43,455 nt of DNA from Humimonas sp964465015 (GTDB lineage: Bacteria > Gemmatimonadota > Gemmatimonadetes > Palauibacterales > Palauibacteraceae): NCBI GenBank assembly GCA_964465015.1, contig CAYXHP010000125.1:1-43455 (forward strand). Reading direction: 5' to 3'. Within the stretch, counting starts at the first letter, position 1. Every line of letters starts with the position of its first letter. The translations under genes were made by a program, and so were the position numbers. Positions 30,154 to 37,139 of the stretch are shown piece by piece. The notes under the pieces were generated by a model. The model ran no database searches. It had not been told where the DNA came from and saw only the letters and a list, made by a program, of their open reading frames with translations.

Positions 30154-31032
30154 ATGCGAATAGCGTTCCTCGGACTGGGCCGCATGGGCATGCCGATGGC
30201 CCGGCATCTACTCGAGGCGGGGTACGACCTGACCGTCTACAACCGTACCGGGAGCCGCGCGCGGGAGCTCGGCGCCCAAGGCGCCCGAGTCGGCGACTCC
30301 CCCGCCGTCGCGGCGCGGGACGCGGAGATCCTCGTCACGATGCTCGCCGACGATCGCGCGGTCGAGCAGACCGTCCTCGGGGCCGAGGGAGCCCTTACGA
30401 CGCTCCCGGAAGGCTCTGCGCACATGTCCATGAGCACGATCGGCACGGCCCTGTCCCGCCGCCTCGAGCGAGAGCACCGAGCGGCTGGTCAGGGATACGT
30501 CGCCGCCCCCGTCTTCGGCCGGCCGGAGGCGGCCGCGTCCGGAAAGCTGTGGGTGCTCGCGGCCGGCGCGCCCGAGGCGGTGGAGCGCTGCCGGCCGCTC
30601 ATGCGGGCCGTCGGGCAGGGCGTCCTCGAGCTCGGAGAGGAACCCGCCGCCGCGAATCTGGTCAAGGTGGCCGGGAATTTCCTCCTCTCCTCGATGATCG
30701 AGGGACTGTCCGAAGCGTTCGCGCTGGTTCGCAAGAACGGCATCGCACCCGAGCGCTTCCTCGAGATCGTGAACGGCCACCTGTTCCGGTCACCGGTCTA
30801 CGAGAGCTACGGCAGGCTGATGGTGAGCCGAGCCTTCGAGCCGGCCGGATTCCGCCTCCGGCTCGGACTCAAAGACACTCGGCTGGTGCTGGCCGCCGCC
30901 GACGAGTCGGAGGTACCGATGCCGGCGGCCAGCGTGGTGCGGGACCGCTACCTGACGGGAGTCGCCCGCGGACTCGGGGAGCTGGATTGGGCGGCGCTGG
31001 GCCGCATCGCGGCCGAGGACGCCGGGCTCTGA
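30154..31032 (+). CDS. Beta-hydroxyacid dehydrogenase (3-hydroxyisobutyrate dehydrogenase family)
   Basis: NAD(P)-dependent oxidoreductase of 292 residues on the plus strand. ATG 30154 is chosen because GGAG lies seven bases upstream and the Rossmann fold starts at once: MRIAFLGLGRMGMPMARHLL with GxGxMG, then VYNRT. The substrate-binding motif that is usually DAPVSGG reads AAPVFGRPEAAASG, so it is altered and the true substrate may differ from 3-hydroxyisobutyrate. The catalytic Lys is in NLVKVAGNFLL (about 173). The C-terminal all-helical domain contains RLRLGLKDTRLVL, typical of the family's KDL segment. Glyoxylate/succinic-semialdehyde reductases and GLYR1-like enzymes are alternatives. 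It is one of only two plus-strand genes here. Confidence 0.85.
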   Translation: MRIAFLGLGRMGMPMARHLLEAGYDLTVYNRTGSRARELGAQGARVGDSPAVAARDAEILVTMLADDRAVEQTVLGAEGALTTLPEGSAHMSMSTIGTALSRRLEREHRAAGQGYVAAPVFGRPEAAASGKLWVLAAGAPEAVERCRPLMRAVGQGVLELGEEPAAANLVKVAGNFLLSSMIEGLSEAFALVRKNGIAPERFLEIVNGHLFRSPVYESYGRLMVSRAFEPAGFRLRLGLKDTRLVLAAADESEVPMPAASVVRDRYLTGVARGLGELDWAALGRIAAEDAGL

Positions 31033-31607
31033 GCGTCGTGTCGCCCGGGCGTGCCGCGCATTCCGGGCCGCATACCGCGGTGCATCCCGCCCCGCATCAT
31101 GTACATGTGCATGAGCCGTAGGCCATAGAGCGCGTTGGAGCGCTGGGTGGACGTCAGGACGTCCAGTGCCCGCTGCGCCCGCCTGGCGCTTTCCATCCGG
31201 CGCGCCACCATGCTGTCGGCCACCGCACGGAGCGCCTTCTGGTAATCGGACAGGTTCAGCTTGCCGCTCTCCAGGGCGGCCATCAGCTGGCCGTGCACCG
31301 CACTCATGCCGGCGCCCCGGCTCTTCATGGCCTCCTCGCCCTCGGCGTGCAGGGCCTCCAGCTTGCGCACCTGGGCGCTGTCGAGCTGGAGCGGCTCCCG
31401 CTGCTCCAGGAGCATCAGCGGCAGGTGCGCCAGCGGGTCGCCCATTCCGGCCATGACCCTTCCGCCACTCGACGGGCCGGTGGCTCTCGGGAGCGCCGGA
31501 TGGCCCGGCTGCCCCGGTGCGGGCCGTCCCTGTCCGGCCACGGCGGCCGGCATGCCGATCCACGCGGCGGCGACGAGCGCGGCCGCTCTCCATCTCATGC
31601 CTGTCAT
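30948..31607 (-). CDS. Spy/CpxP-like periplasmic protein
   Basis: Exported helical protein of 219 residues. ATG 31607 is chosen because GGAGG lies five bases upstream. A signal peptide (MTGMRWRAAALVAAAWIGMP and on to AAVAG) is followed by a Gly/Pro-rich linker and then an all-helical region (about 75-175) with LLEQREPLQLDSAQVRKLEA, the pattern of LTxxQ-type Spy/CpxP proteins, and LTSTQRSNALYGL. The C-terminal tail is rich in Met, Arg, His, Ser and Pro (MHMYMMRGGMHRGMRPGMRG), which could bind metal. Family members act as periplasmic chaperones or metal sensors; the role here is inferred only. Its last 85 bases overlap the end of the plus-strand dehydrogenase gene, tail to tail. Confidence 0.72.
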   Translation of the reverse strand: MTGMRWRAAALVAAAWIGMPAAVAGQGRPAPGQPGHPALPRATGPSSGGRVMAGMGDPLAHLPLMLLEQREPLQLDSAQVRKLEALHAEGEEAMKSRGAGMSAVHGQLMAALESGKLNLSDYQKALRAVADSMVARRMESARRAQRALDVLTSTQRSNALYGLRLMHMYMMRGGMHRGMRPGMRGTPGRHDAQSPASSAAMRPSAAQSSSPSPRATPVR

Positions 31608-31644
31608 AGTCGCCTCCATCGTACAGGCCGACGCCCAAACGACG

Positions 31645-31680
31645 GGAGGCGGCCCGCGGGAACCCCCGCGCGCCGCCTCC
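31645..31680 (-). terminator. Hairpin after the cold-shock gene
   Basis: GGAGGCGGC (31645-31653) and GCCGCCTCC (31672-31680) form a 9-bp stem extended inside by CGCGGG/CCCGCG. On the minus strand CGTCGTTTGGG follows. It lies about 50 bases past the csp stop and before the Spy-like gene. Confidence 0.6.
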
Positions 31681-31728
31681 GGTCTTCCGCCGCTCGCCGC
31701 GCCGGGCGCGGCGCCCCCGGTCCCGGTC

Positions 31729-31989
31729 CTACCAGCGGCTACCGCCGCCCATGCCCCCGCCCGCGGCACCGCTGGCCGGGGCGTCGAGACGCACCACGTT
31801 CTGGGCCTTGGGGCCCTTCGGATCGTCGATGATGTCGAACTCCACGGTTTCGCCCTCATCCAGGGTCTTGAAGCCGGAGCCCTGAATGGCGCTGTGGTGG
31901 ACGAAGACGTCCTCACCGTTCTCTCGCTCGATGAAGCCGTATCCCTTCTCGTTGGAGAACCACTTCACCTTGCCCTTGGTGCGACTCAT
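31729..31989 (-). CDS. Cold-shock domain protein
   Basis: Single cold-shock domain protein of 86 residues that binds single-stranded RNA/DNA in the cytoplasm. The domain spans residues 4-70 with RNP1 KGYGFIE and RNP2 DVFVHHS both intact, and the start KGKVKWFSNEKGYGF is typical of CspA-type proteins. A glycine-rich tail (ASGAAGGGMGGGSRW) extends beyond the domain by about 15 residues, as in some Csp/RNA-chaperone variants. The ATG has GAGAGG upstream. The nearest strong promoter is about 300 bases upstream, so the mRNA has a long leader like cold-inducible cspA genes. Confidence 0.96.
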   Translation of the reverse strand: MSRTKGKVKWFSNEKGYGFIERENGEDVFVHHSAIQGSGFKTLDEGETVEFDIIDDPKGPKAQNVVRLDAPASGAAGGGMGGGSRW

Positions 31990-32287
31990 GCTCTCATCCT
32001 CTCTTGTGTCGAATCACTTCGCGACGCCGACCTGGCGTCGCACGGCACGGCGAGCAGCGAGACTCGCCCCGAGCGCAGACTCCGGCGCAGCCACGTCGCC
32101 TCTCGTGGGAAGGCACGGATGGCGAGAGGGTTGCGGCCAGGGGTCTGGCCGGCCGATACGTCCGATCCGGAATGAGGGGTTCTTTCGCTCACGGGGTGCG
32201 GCGGAAAAGGGACTCCTCGTAGGCGCAGGCGCTCTGAAAAGGGCGCTCCGGGCAGGGGTCGTGTCGGCCGATACTGCCGGCGCTCGG
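31990..32287 (-). promoter_or_regulatory. Long 5' leader of the cold-shock gene
   Basis: About 298 bases lie between the predicted transcript start and the csp ATG and contain no gene on either strand. In E. coli the 159-base cspA leader refolds with temperature to control translation; this leader may do the same. It contains a 22-base element present twice (see repeat) and several C-rich and CTTTTC stretches (near 32205 and 32235). The function is inferred from position only. Confidence 0.5.
32138..32274 (-). repeat. Two copies of a 22-bp element in the csp leader
   Basis: CAGGGGTC-N4-CGGCCGATAC occurs at 32138-32159 and 32253-32274 on the plus strand, with 18 of 22 bases identical (the four spacer bases differ). 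The copies are 115 bases apart. They could be paired RNA elements or a protein-binding site; nothing else in the window carries the element. Confidence 0.7.
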
Positions 32288-32293
32288 CTTCTA

Positions 32294-32322
32294 ACTATAA
32301 GGGGCGCGGGACTTGCTGTCCA
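32294..32322 (-). promoter_or_regulatory. Sigma-70 promoter of the cold-shock gene
   Basis: On the minus strand TGGACA (32317-32322) and TATAGT (32294-32299) are separated by exactly 17 bases; each box matches consensus at five of six positions. It lies just beyond the stop of the amidohydrolase gene. It is one of the best promoter matches in the window. Confidence 0.75.
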
Positions 32323-32340
32323 CCCCGGATCGAAACGGAT

Positions 32341-33813
32341 CTACTTCGAAGTGTGCTCGTTCCGGTAAATCCGGCCCGCCTTCATGACGAAGCGGACCTT
32401 CTCGAGGGTGGAGATGTCCCTGATCGGATCTCCCAGTACCGCCACGAGGTCAGCCTGCAGGCCCGGCTTCACCCGCCCGATCGTGTCCTCCAGCCCCAGG
32501 ATGTGAGCATCGACGGCCGTTGCGGCCAGCAAGGCGCGGGCGGGAGGCATCCCATCCCGTACCATCCACTCGAGCTCCCGGTAGCTGGTGCCGTGCGTGA
32601 ACACCCCGACGTCGCTTCCGCAGCCGATCTCCACCCCGGCATCCATGGCCAGGCGAAAGGCGTGCGCCGCCCCGAGGATCGCCGGATCGGGTGGAGTTCC
32701 CGGCTTCCAGCCGCGGAAGTACTCCGAATAGGCGGCCTCGGCCGCCAGTGTCGGCAGGTAGGCGATCCCCTTCTCGGCCATGAGCCGGAACACGTCCGAA
32801 GTGCCGCCGTAACCGTGCTCGATCGTGTTCACGCCGGCTTCGGCGGCGCGGCGCATGCCCTCGGCGGTCGTGGCGTGGGCCGAGATCCGGCGGCCGGCCG
32901 AATGGGCCTCCGCGACGGCCGTGCGGAGCTCCGCCTCGTTCAGGGTCGGGACGGCCTTGCCACCGGGGCCCCGGCCATAGTCGGCGTATACCTTGATCCA
33001 GTCCGCCCCGTGGCCCGCCTGCTCGCGCACGGCGGCCAGCATCTGGTCGGGGCCACTCACCTCCTGCGCCCCCTTGGGCGGATCGAAGTCGTACGCGAAA
33101 CCGCGCGGCCCGGGGCCGTAGCTCCCCGTCGCCACGATCGCGCGGGTGGCGACGAGCAGCCGCGGGCCGGGAACGAGTCCCTGGTCGATCGCGTCTCGGA
33201 CCGACAGGTCGGCGAAGCCGGCGCCCTCCGTCCCCAGGTCGCGCAGAGTCGTGAAGCCCATCATCAGCGCATTGCGGGCGTGCAGAACGGCCTCGATCAC
33301 GCGATACGGCTCAGGCTCCTTCAGGACCTGGTCGTTCCACAACGTCTCGTCGTATGGATGCAGGAAGATGTGCGAGTGGGCGTCGATGAGGCCGGGGAGG
33401 AGCGTCATCCCGGGCAGATCGACGATGCGCGCCCCGGCCGGCGCGTGCACCTGGCCGGCCGGCCCCACCGCTCCGATCGTGTCGCCTTCGACGAGCACCA
33501 CCCAGCCCTCGTGCGCGGCCTCGCCTGTGGCGTCGAACACGCGAGCCGGGCGAAGGAGCACGGGGCCCGCGGGCGCGGGCGGCACCAGAGGAGCGTAGCC
33601 CTCACGCGCGGGGAGCATCACGGCCGACAGTCGCGAGCCCGTCTGCTGGGCGACCGCGCGGACCGGCGCCCCGGCCGCCGCGCCGAGGCCGAGCACAATG
33701 GCGGCCAGCGCGATCACCGGTCCCGCGAGGCGGATTCCCCGGCCAGAATGCCGGCGCTCGTGACTCGGCTTCTCGTGGTTCCCGGTCCGGCCGCTCGAGC
33801 GGCTGCTGGTCAT
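32341..33813 (-). CDS. Exported metal-dependent amidohydrolase
   Basis: Member of the amidohydrolase superfamily (imidazolonepropionase/prolidase-like branch); 490 residues. ATG 33813 overlaps the stop of the DUF2339 gene as ATGA and has GGAGG upstream. A basic N-terminus and hydrophobic segment (about 28-53, ending AVAQQ) indicate export. Metal ligands are visible in LIDAHSHIF (HxH), a possible carbamylated Lys in DWIKVYADYG, RISAHATTAEG, NTIEHGYGG and the catalytic Asp in GCGSDVGVF. The C-terminus GRVKPGLQADLVAVLGDP is a family hallmark. Substrate is unknown; peptides or cyclic amides are typical. Last gene of a three-gene coupled unit. Confidence 0.85.
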   Translation of the reverse strand: MTSSRSSGRTGNHEKPSHERRHSGRGIRLAGPVIALAAIVLGLGAAAGAPVRAVAQQTGSRLSAVMLPAREGYAPLVPPAPAGPVLLRPARVFDATGEAAHEGWVVLVEGDTIGAVGPAGQVHAPAGARIVDLPGMTLLPGLIDAHSHIFLHPYDETLWNDQVLKEPEPYRVIEAVLHARNALMMGFTTLRDLGTEGAGFADLSVRDAIDQGLVPGPRLLVATRAIVATGSYGPGPRGFAYDFDPPKGAQEVSGPDQMLAAVREQAGHGADWIKVYADYGRGPGGKAVPTLNEAELRTAVAEAHSAGRRISAHATTAEGMRRAAEAGVNTIEHGYGGTSDVFRLMAEKGIAYLPTLAAEAAYSEYFRGWKPGTPPDPAILGAAHAFRLAMDAGVEIGCGSDVGVFTHGTSYRELEWMVRDGMPPARALLAATAVDAHILGLEDTIGRVKPGLQADLVAVLGDPIRDISTLEKVRFVMKAGRIYRNEHTSK

Positions 33814-35885
33814 CTCAGGCTCCTCCCCGGGGGGTCGGCCGCTCCGCCGTCGCCTCCGACCCGCCGATGGTACGCGAAGGCGGCCCCGAGCGCGATGAGC
33901 GCCAGGATGAAGAACGAGCCCACCCGGTAGAGGGCGTGGAGCGCCGTGAGATCGTGGAGCACGACCTTGATCAGCGCGAGGCCGGAGACCGCCAATCCGG
34001 CGATTCGGATCGTGCGACGATCGCGCCAGAAGCCCCAGGCCAGGAGCGCCCCGGCGAACAGGAGCCAGAACACGCTCACCGTGAGCTCGCGCGCCAGCCT
34101 GTGACCGGTGGGTGGAAACAGCCGCAGGACCTCCACCGTGCCCCCCGTCAGGGCCAGGAGGAGAGCGAAGGCCAGGAGCGAGGACCGGAGACCCGCGGGC
34201 GCCCGGCCGGACGCGCGCAGGAGGCGGGGCCAGCGCGCCCCCGGACCGGCCCGATCGGCGCCGGGAGCCGGGGCTCCCGCGAGCGCCCCACCCAGCAGGA
34301 CGAGCGAGGCGATCAGGAAGTAGAGCGTGCGTGCCCACGGCCCGGTCACGGCCATGACCGGATCGCCCGCGCCTCGCCGGTACAGATCGTCCGACAGCAG
34401 CCGGAGCGCCGCCACCGCCTCGAGGGCGAGCGCCGTCCAGCGAGCCGCCGCCAGCGATCGCGGCCGTGCCAGCCATGCCGACGCGAGGGCCAGCAGCCCC
34501 AGCGCCACGGTGACCGGGAGGCCGGTGAGCTCGCTGGCGGCGGCCCACGCGGCGATCGCCATTCCGACCACGTGAGCGGGGACGCTCCGCCGCGTCACCG
34601 CCGCGGTCAGATACGGCAGGGCCGGGATCCCGAGCACGAGAACCGGGTGGCTTGCGATCCCCGCCGGCGCGGCGGCCCGCGCCGCCAGCGCCCAACCGAG
34701 CCCTCCCAGGACCAGCCACGGCCATTCGCCGCTCCGTCCGGACTCCGATGGGGCGCCGGTGGACCGGCCGGCCAGCGGACCGAGCCCGCGCCTCCACGAC
34801 GGCAGCGCGAGAAGGGGCAGGAAGGCGTAGACCCCCCACGCGGCGCCCGTGCCCGACACCCGTACGCCGACCGCGAACAGGAACCCCCACGACACCGCCA
34901 CGGCGATGCCGCGCAGGACCCGCCATCCCCGCACATAGGCCGCCATGGCGGCCAGGGCTCCGCCTCCCGCCAGGGCCAGGCCCAGAAGCCAGGCGCGGGC
35001 GGTCCCCAGCGCGAAGCCGCCGACCAGCGCGTACGCCCCGATCACCGCGACCGCGAAGGCGCCGCGCCAGCCCCGCTGGGCCGCGACCGTCCCGCAGCCC
35101 AGGGCCACGAAGCCCACGTAGGGCACCAGCAGGTCCGAGGAGCCGGCCGCGTCGGGGAGAAGCACCGGAGCCAGGTACGCGCCCGCGCAGGCCAGGGCCG
35201 CCAGGAGGTGTCCGTCCAGCCGGGCCGCTCTGAGGAGCACCACCATGCCGAGGAGCCCGAGTAACACGATCCCGGTCCACGGCGGCAGGATGCGATGGGG
35301 ACCGGCCGCCGCCCACAAGGCCAGGTAGGCGACCGCCCCACCGCCGCCCACGAGAGCCGCCCCGAAGTGCCGCATTCCGCGGTCCACGAGCCGCTCGCCC
35401 TGCCACCACAGGAGGCCCCCGACGGCGAGCCCGGCCCCGATCCGCAGACGGGGCGAGATCCAGCCGCGCTCGAAGGCGTATTCGAGCAGGAAGGCGGCGG
35501 AGACGACGAGCGCGAGGAGCCCCACGACGAGAAGTCCTCGCTGACCCAGCCATTGCTCGATGTCGTCGCGCGGTCCCGAGGACTCTCGCTCCGGGGCGTC
35601 GGTGGCCGGAGACGGTGCCACCTCCGGAGCGGTGGCCGCCTCCGGAGCGGACGTCGCCTCCGGAGCGGATGCGTTGGCCTGGGGCGACGGCGGCCCGGAC
35701 ATGGGGGGCGCCGGCGGCCCCGCGGCGGCCGAAGACGCCGCCGCCTCTTCGGCCCGGGCGGCCTCGGCCGGCGTGAGACCGCCCAGGCGGATCAGGATGG
35801 CACGGCGGAGCGAGCCGATCTCCTCCTCGAGCGCGGCCATCCGCTTCTCGAGGCGCTCGAGACGGTCCTCGCTCTCCCCGCTCAC
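33810..35885 (-). CDS. DUF2339 polytopic membrane protein
   Basis: Large inner-membrane protein of 691 residues with around twenty predicted membrane helices. GTG 35885 overlaps the HAF gene stop as GTGA. A cytoplasmic coiled-coil N-terminus (residues 3-30, SEDRLERLEKRMAALEEEIG) leads to an Ala/Pro-rich linker containing a hexapeptide repeat (APEATS, APEAAT, APEVAP), then the helices start near residue 105 with QWLGQRGLLVVGLLALVVSA and EYAFERGWISPRLRIGAG, which match DUF2339. The C-terminal end contains WGFWRDRRTIRIAGLAVSGL and LIKVVLHDL. The family is found in many bacteria and its function is unknown. It is coupled to the HAF gene and the amidohydrolase gene on either side. Confidence 0.88.
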   Translation of the reverse strand: MSGESEDRLERLEKRMAALEEEIGSLRRAILIRLGGLTPAEAARAEEAAASSAAAGPPAPPMSGPPSPQANASAPEATSAPEAATAPEVAPSPATDAPERESSGPRDDIEQWLGQRGLLVVGLLALVVSAAFLLEYAFERGWISPRLRIGAGLAVGGLLWWQGERLVDRGMRHFGAALVGGGGAVAYLALWAAAGPHRILPPWTGIVLLGLLGMVVLLRAARLDGHLLAALACAGAYLAPVLLPDAAGSSDLLVPYVGFVALGCGTVAAQRGWRGAFAVAVIGAYALVGGFALGTARAWLLGLALAGGGALAAMAAYVRGWRVLRGIAVAVSWGFLFAVGVRVSGTGAAWGVYAFLPLLALPSWRRGLGPLAGRSTGAPSESGRSGEWPWLVLGGLGWALAARAAAPAGIASHPVLVLGIPALPYLTAAVTRRSVPAHVVGMAIAAWAAASELTGLPVTVALGLLALASAWLARPRSLAAARWTALALEAVAALRLLSDDLYRRGAGDPVMAVTGPWARTLYFLIASLVLLGGALAGAPAPGADRAGPGARWPRLLRASGRAPAGLRSSLLAFALLLALTGGTVEVLRLFPPTGHRLARELTVSVFWLLFAGALLAWGFWRDRRTIRIAGLAVSGLALIKVVLHDLTALHALYRVGSFFILALIALGAAFAYHRRVGGDGGAADPPGRSLR
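35619..35672. repeat. 18-bp tandem repeat within the DUF2339 gene
   Basis: Three imperfect copies of an 18-base unit containing CCTCCGGAGCGG encode the (A/T)(S/T)APE(A/V) hexapeptides of the Ala/Pro-rich linker. The unit length is a multiple of three, so copy number can change without breaking the frame. Confidence 0.75.
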
Positions 35886-37066
35886 CGAATCCTCCACAGG
35901 ACCGCCCGCACGGCGGTGGCGGGCGCGCCGTCGCCGCCTACCTGGCTGATGCCGACCACGAGGCCGCTCTCGTCGAGGGCGAAGGCGCGGCTCTCGGAGC
36001 CGGCGACGGCGCCGAGGTCGATCGGCCGCCCGTCGCGCCACAGGACGGCGTGGAAGCCGGCGCCCCGTCCGGATTCTCGTTCCAGGTCGGCAGCCCCCGC
36101 CACGTCACCAGCGGCATCGATGGCTCGGGCCAGGCTGCTCGGTCCGCCCAGTGTGCCCAGGTCACGCATCCCGCGACCGGGCGCCCACAGGAACGCGTGC
36201 GATCCCGATCCGACGCCCGCGCCGCCCGTGATGTCGCTCGAGCCGACGACCTGGCCGCGATCGTTGATCCCGTAGGCCCGGCTCTCACGCCCTCCGAGCG
36301 TGCCGAGGTCGCGCATGCCGCGCGCCGCAACCCACAGGAAGGCGTGCGTAGTCCTGCTCACGAGCCGGCCGCGTCGCAGCGGCTCGATCTCGGCCGCCCC
36401 TACGATCTCACCCCGGTCGTTGAGACCATAGGCGCGGCTCTCGGCGCCTCCGAGCGTCCCCAGGTCCCGGATGCGGCCGTCGCGCCACAGGACGGCGTGG
36501 ACGCCGATCGCGTGAAGGCGGCCGGGCTCGACGTAGCTGTCGCCGACCACGTTCCCCCGCTCGTCGATCGCGTACGCGTGACTGTCGCGTCCGCCCAGGG
36601 TGCCCAGATCATGCATGCGGCCGTCCTTCCACAGGAACGCGTGGACCGCCACCGGCTCCTCGCGTCCGGGCGAGGTCGTGCTCGCCCCGACCACCTGCCC
36701 GCGTTCGTTCACGCCATAGGCCCAGCTCTGGCGGCCTCCCAGCGTGCCCAGATCGCGCATCCCGTTGCCCCGTGTCCACAGGAACGCATGGAGCTCCCCT
36801 GAGGCCGTGGCGCTGGTCCCCACCACTTCGCCGCGGGAATTGACCCCGTACGCCTGGCTGTCGCGCCCGCCCAGCGTGCCGAGCTCGGCGGCCACGACCT
36901 GCGCGGAGTCCGCCGCCAGGGGAACCGGGGGCGAGACGCCGGCCGCGGCGGTGGCCCTCTCTGTCGCCGCCGGCGGCGGAGAGAGGCTCGGAGTCCCCGG
37001 GTGCGACAGCCCGAGGGCTCCCAGGAGAGCCAGGCCGCGAAGCGCCGCCGGTGTGCCCCCCCTCAA
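35882..37066 (-). CDS. Secreted seven-repeat HAF protein (probable beta-propeller)
   Basis: Exported protein of 394 residues from TTG 37066, which has GGGAG five bases upstream. A signal-like N-terminus and an Ala/Pro-rich linker (to about residue 55) precede seven tandem repeats of about 45-52 residues. Each repeat has the pattern DLGTLGG-x2-S-x-AYGIN-x-RGQVVG and ends with HAFLW and a short loop. The last two repeats are more diverged (DLGAVAG in repeat seven). HAF repeats are annotated as probable extracellular repeats. Seven copies suggest a closed seven-bladed propeller; this is inference. It begins a coupled unit with DUF2339 and an amidohydrolase. Confidence 0.85.
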   Translation of the reverse strand: MRGGTPAALRGLALLGALGLSHPGTPSLSPPPAATERATAAAGVSPPVPLAADSAQVVAAELGTLGGRDSQAYGVNSRGEVVGTSATASGELHAFLWTRGNGMRDLGTLGGRQSWAYGVNERGQVVGASTTSPGREEPVAVHAFLWKDGRMHDLGTLGGRDSHAYAIDERGNVVGDSYVEPGRLHAIGVHAVLWRDGRIRDLGTLGGAESRAYGLNDRGEIVGAAEIEPLRRGRLVSRTTHAFLWVAARGMRDLGTLGGRESRAYGINDRGQVVGSSDITGGAGVGSGSHAFLWAPGRGMRDLGTLGGPSSLARAIDAAGDVAGAADLERESGRGAGFHAVLWRDGRPIDLGAVAGSESRAFALDESGLVVGISQVGGDGAPATAVRAVLWRIR

Positions 37067-37139
37067 CGGGGCTCCCGAGCCGCGAACCGGCCGCCGGGGA
37101 CCCGGCTGGCGGGCGCGCGCCGGGTCCGCGCGGCTCCGG

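Noticed and set aside
32341..35553. A 1070-codon frame suggesting a fused DUF2339-amidohydrolase
   Set aside because: The amidohydrolase starts at 33813, and the upstream part of this frame is out of register with the DUF2339 reading.
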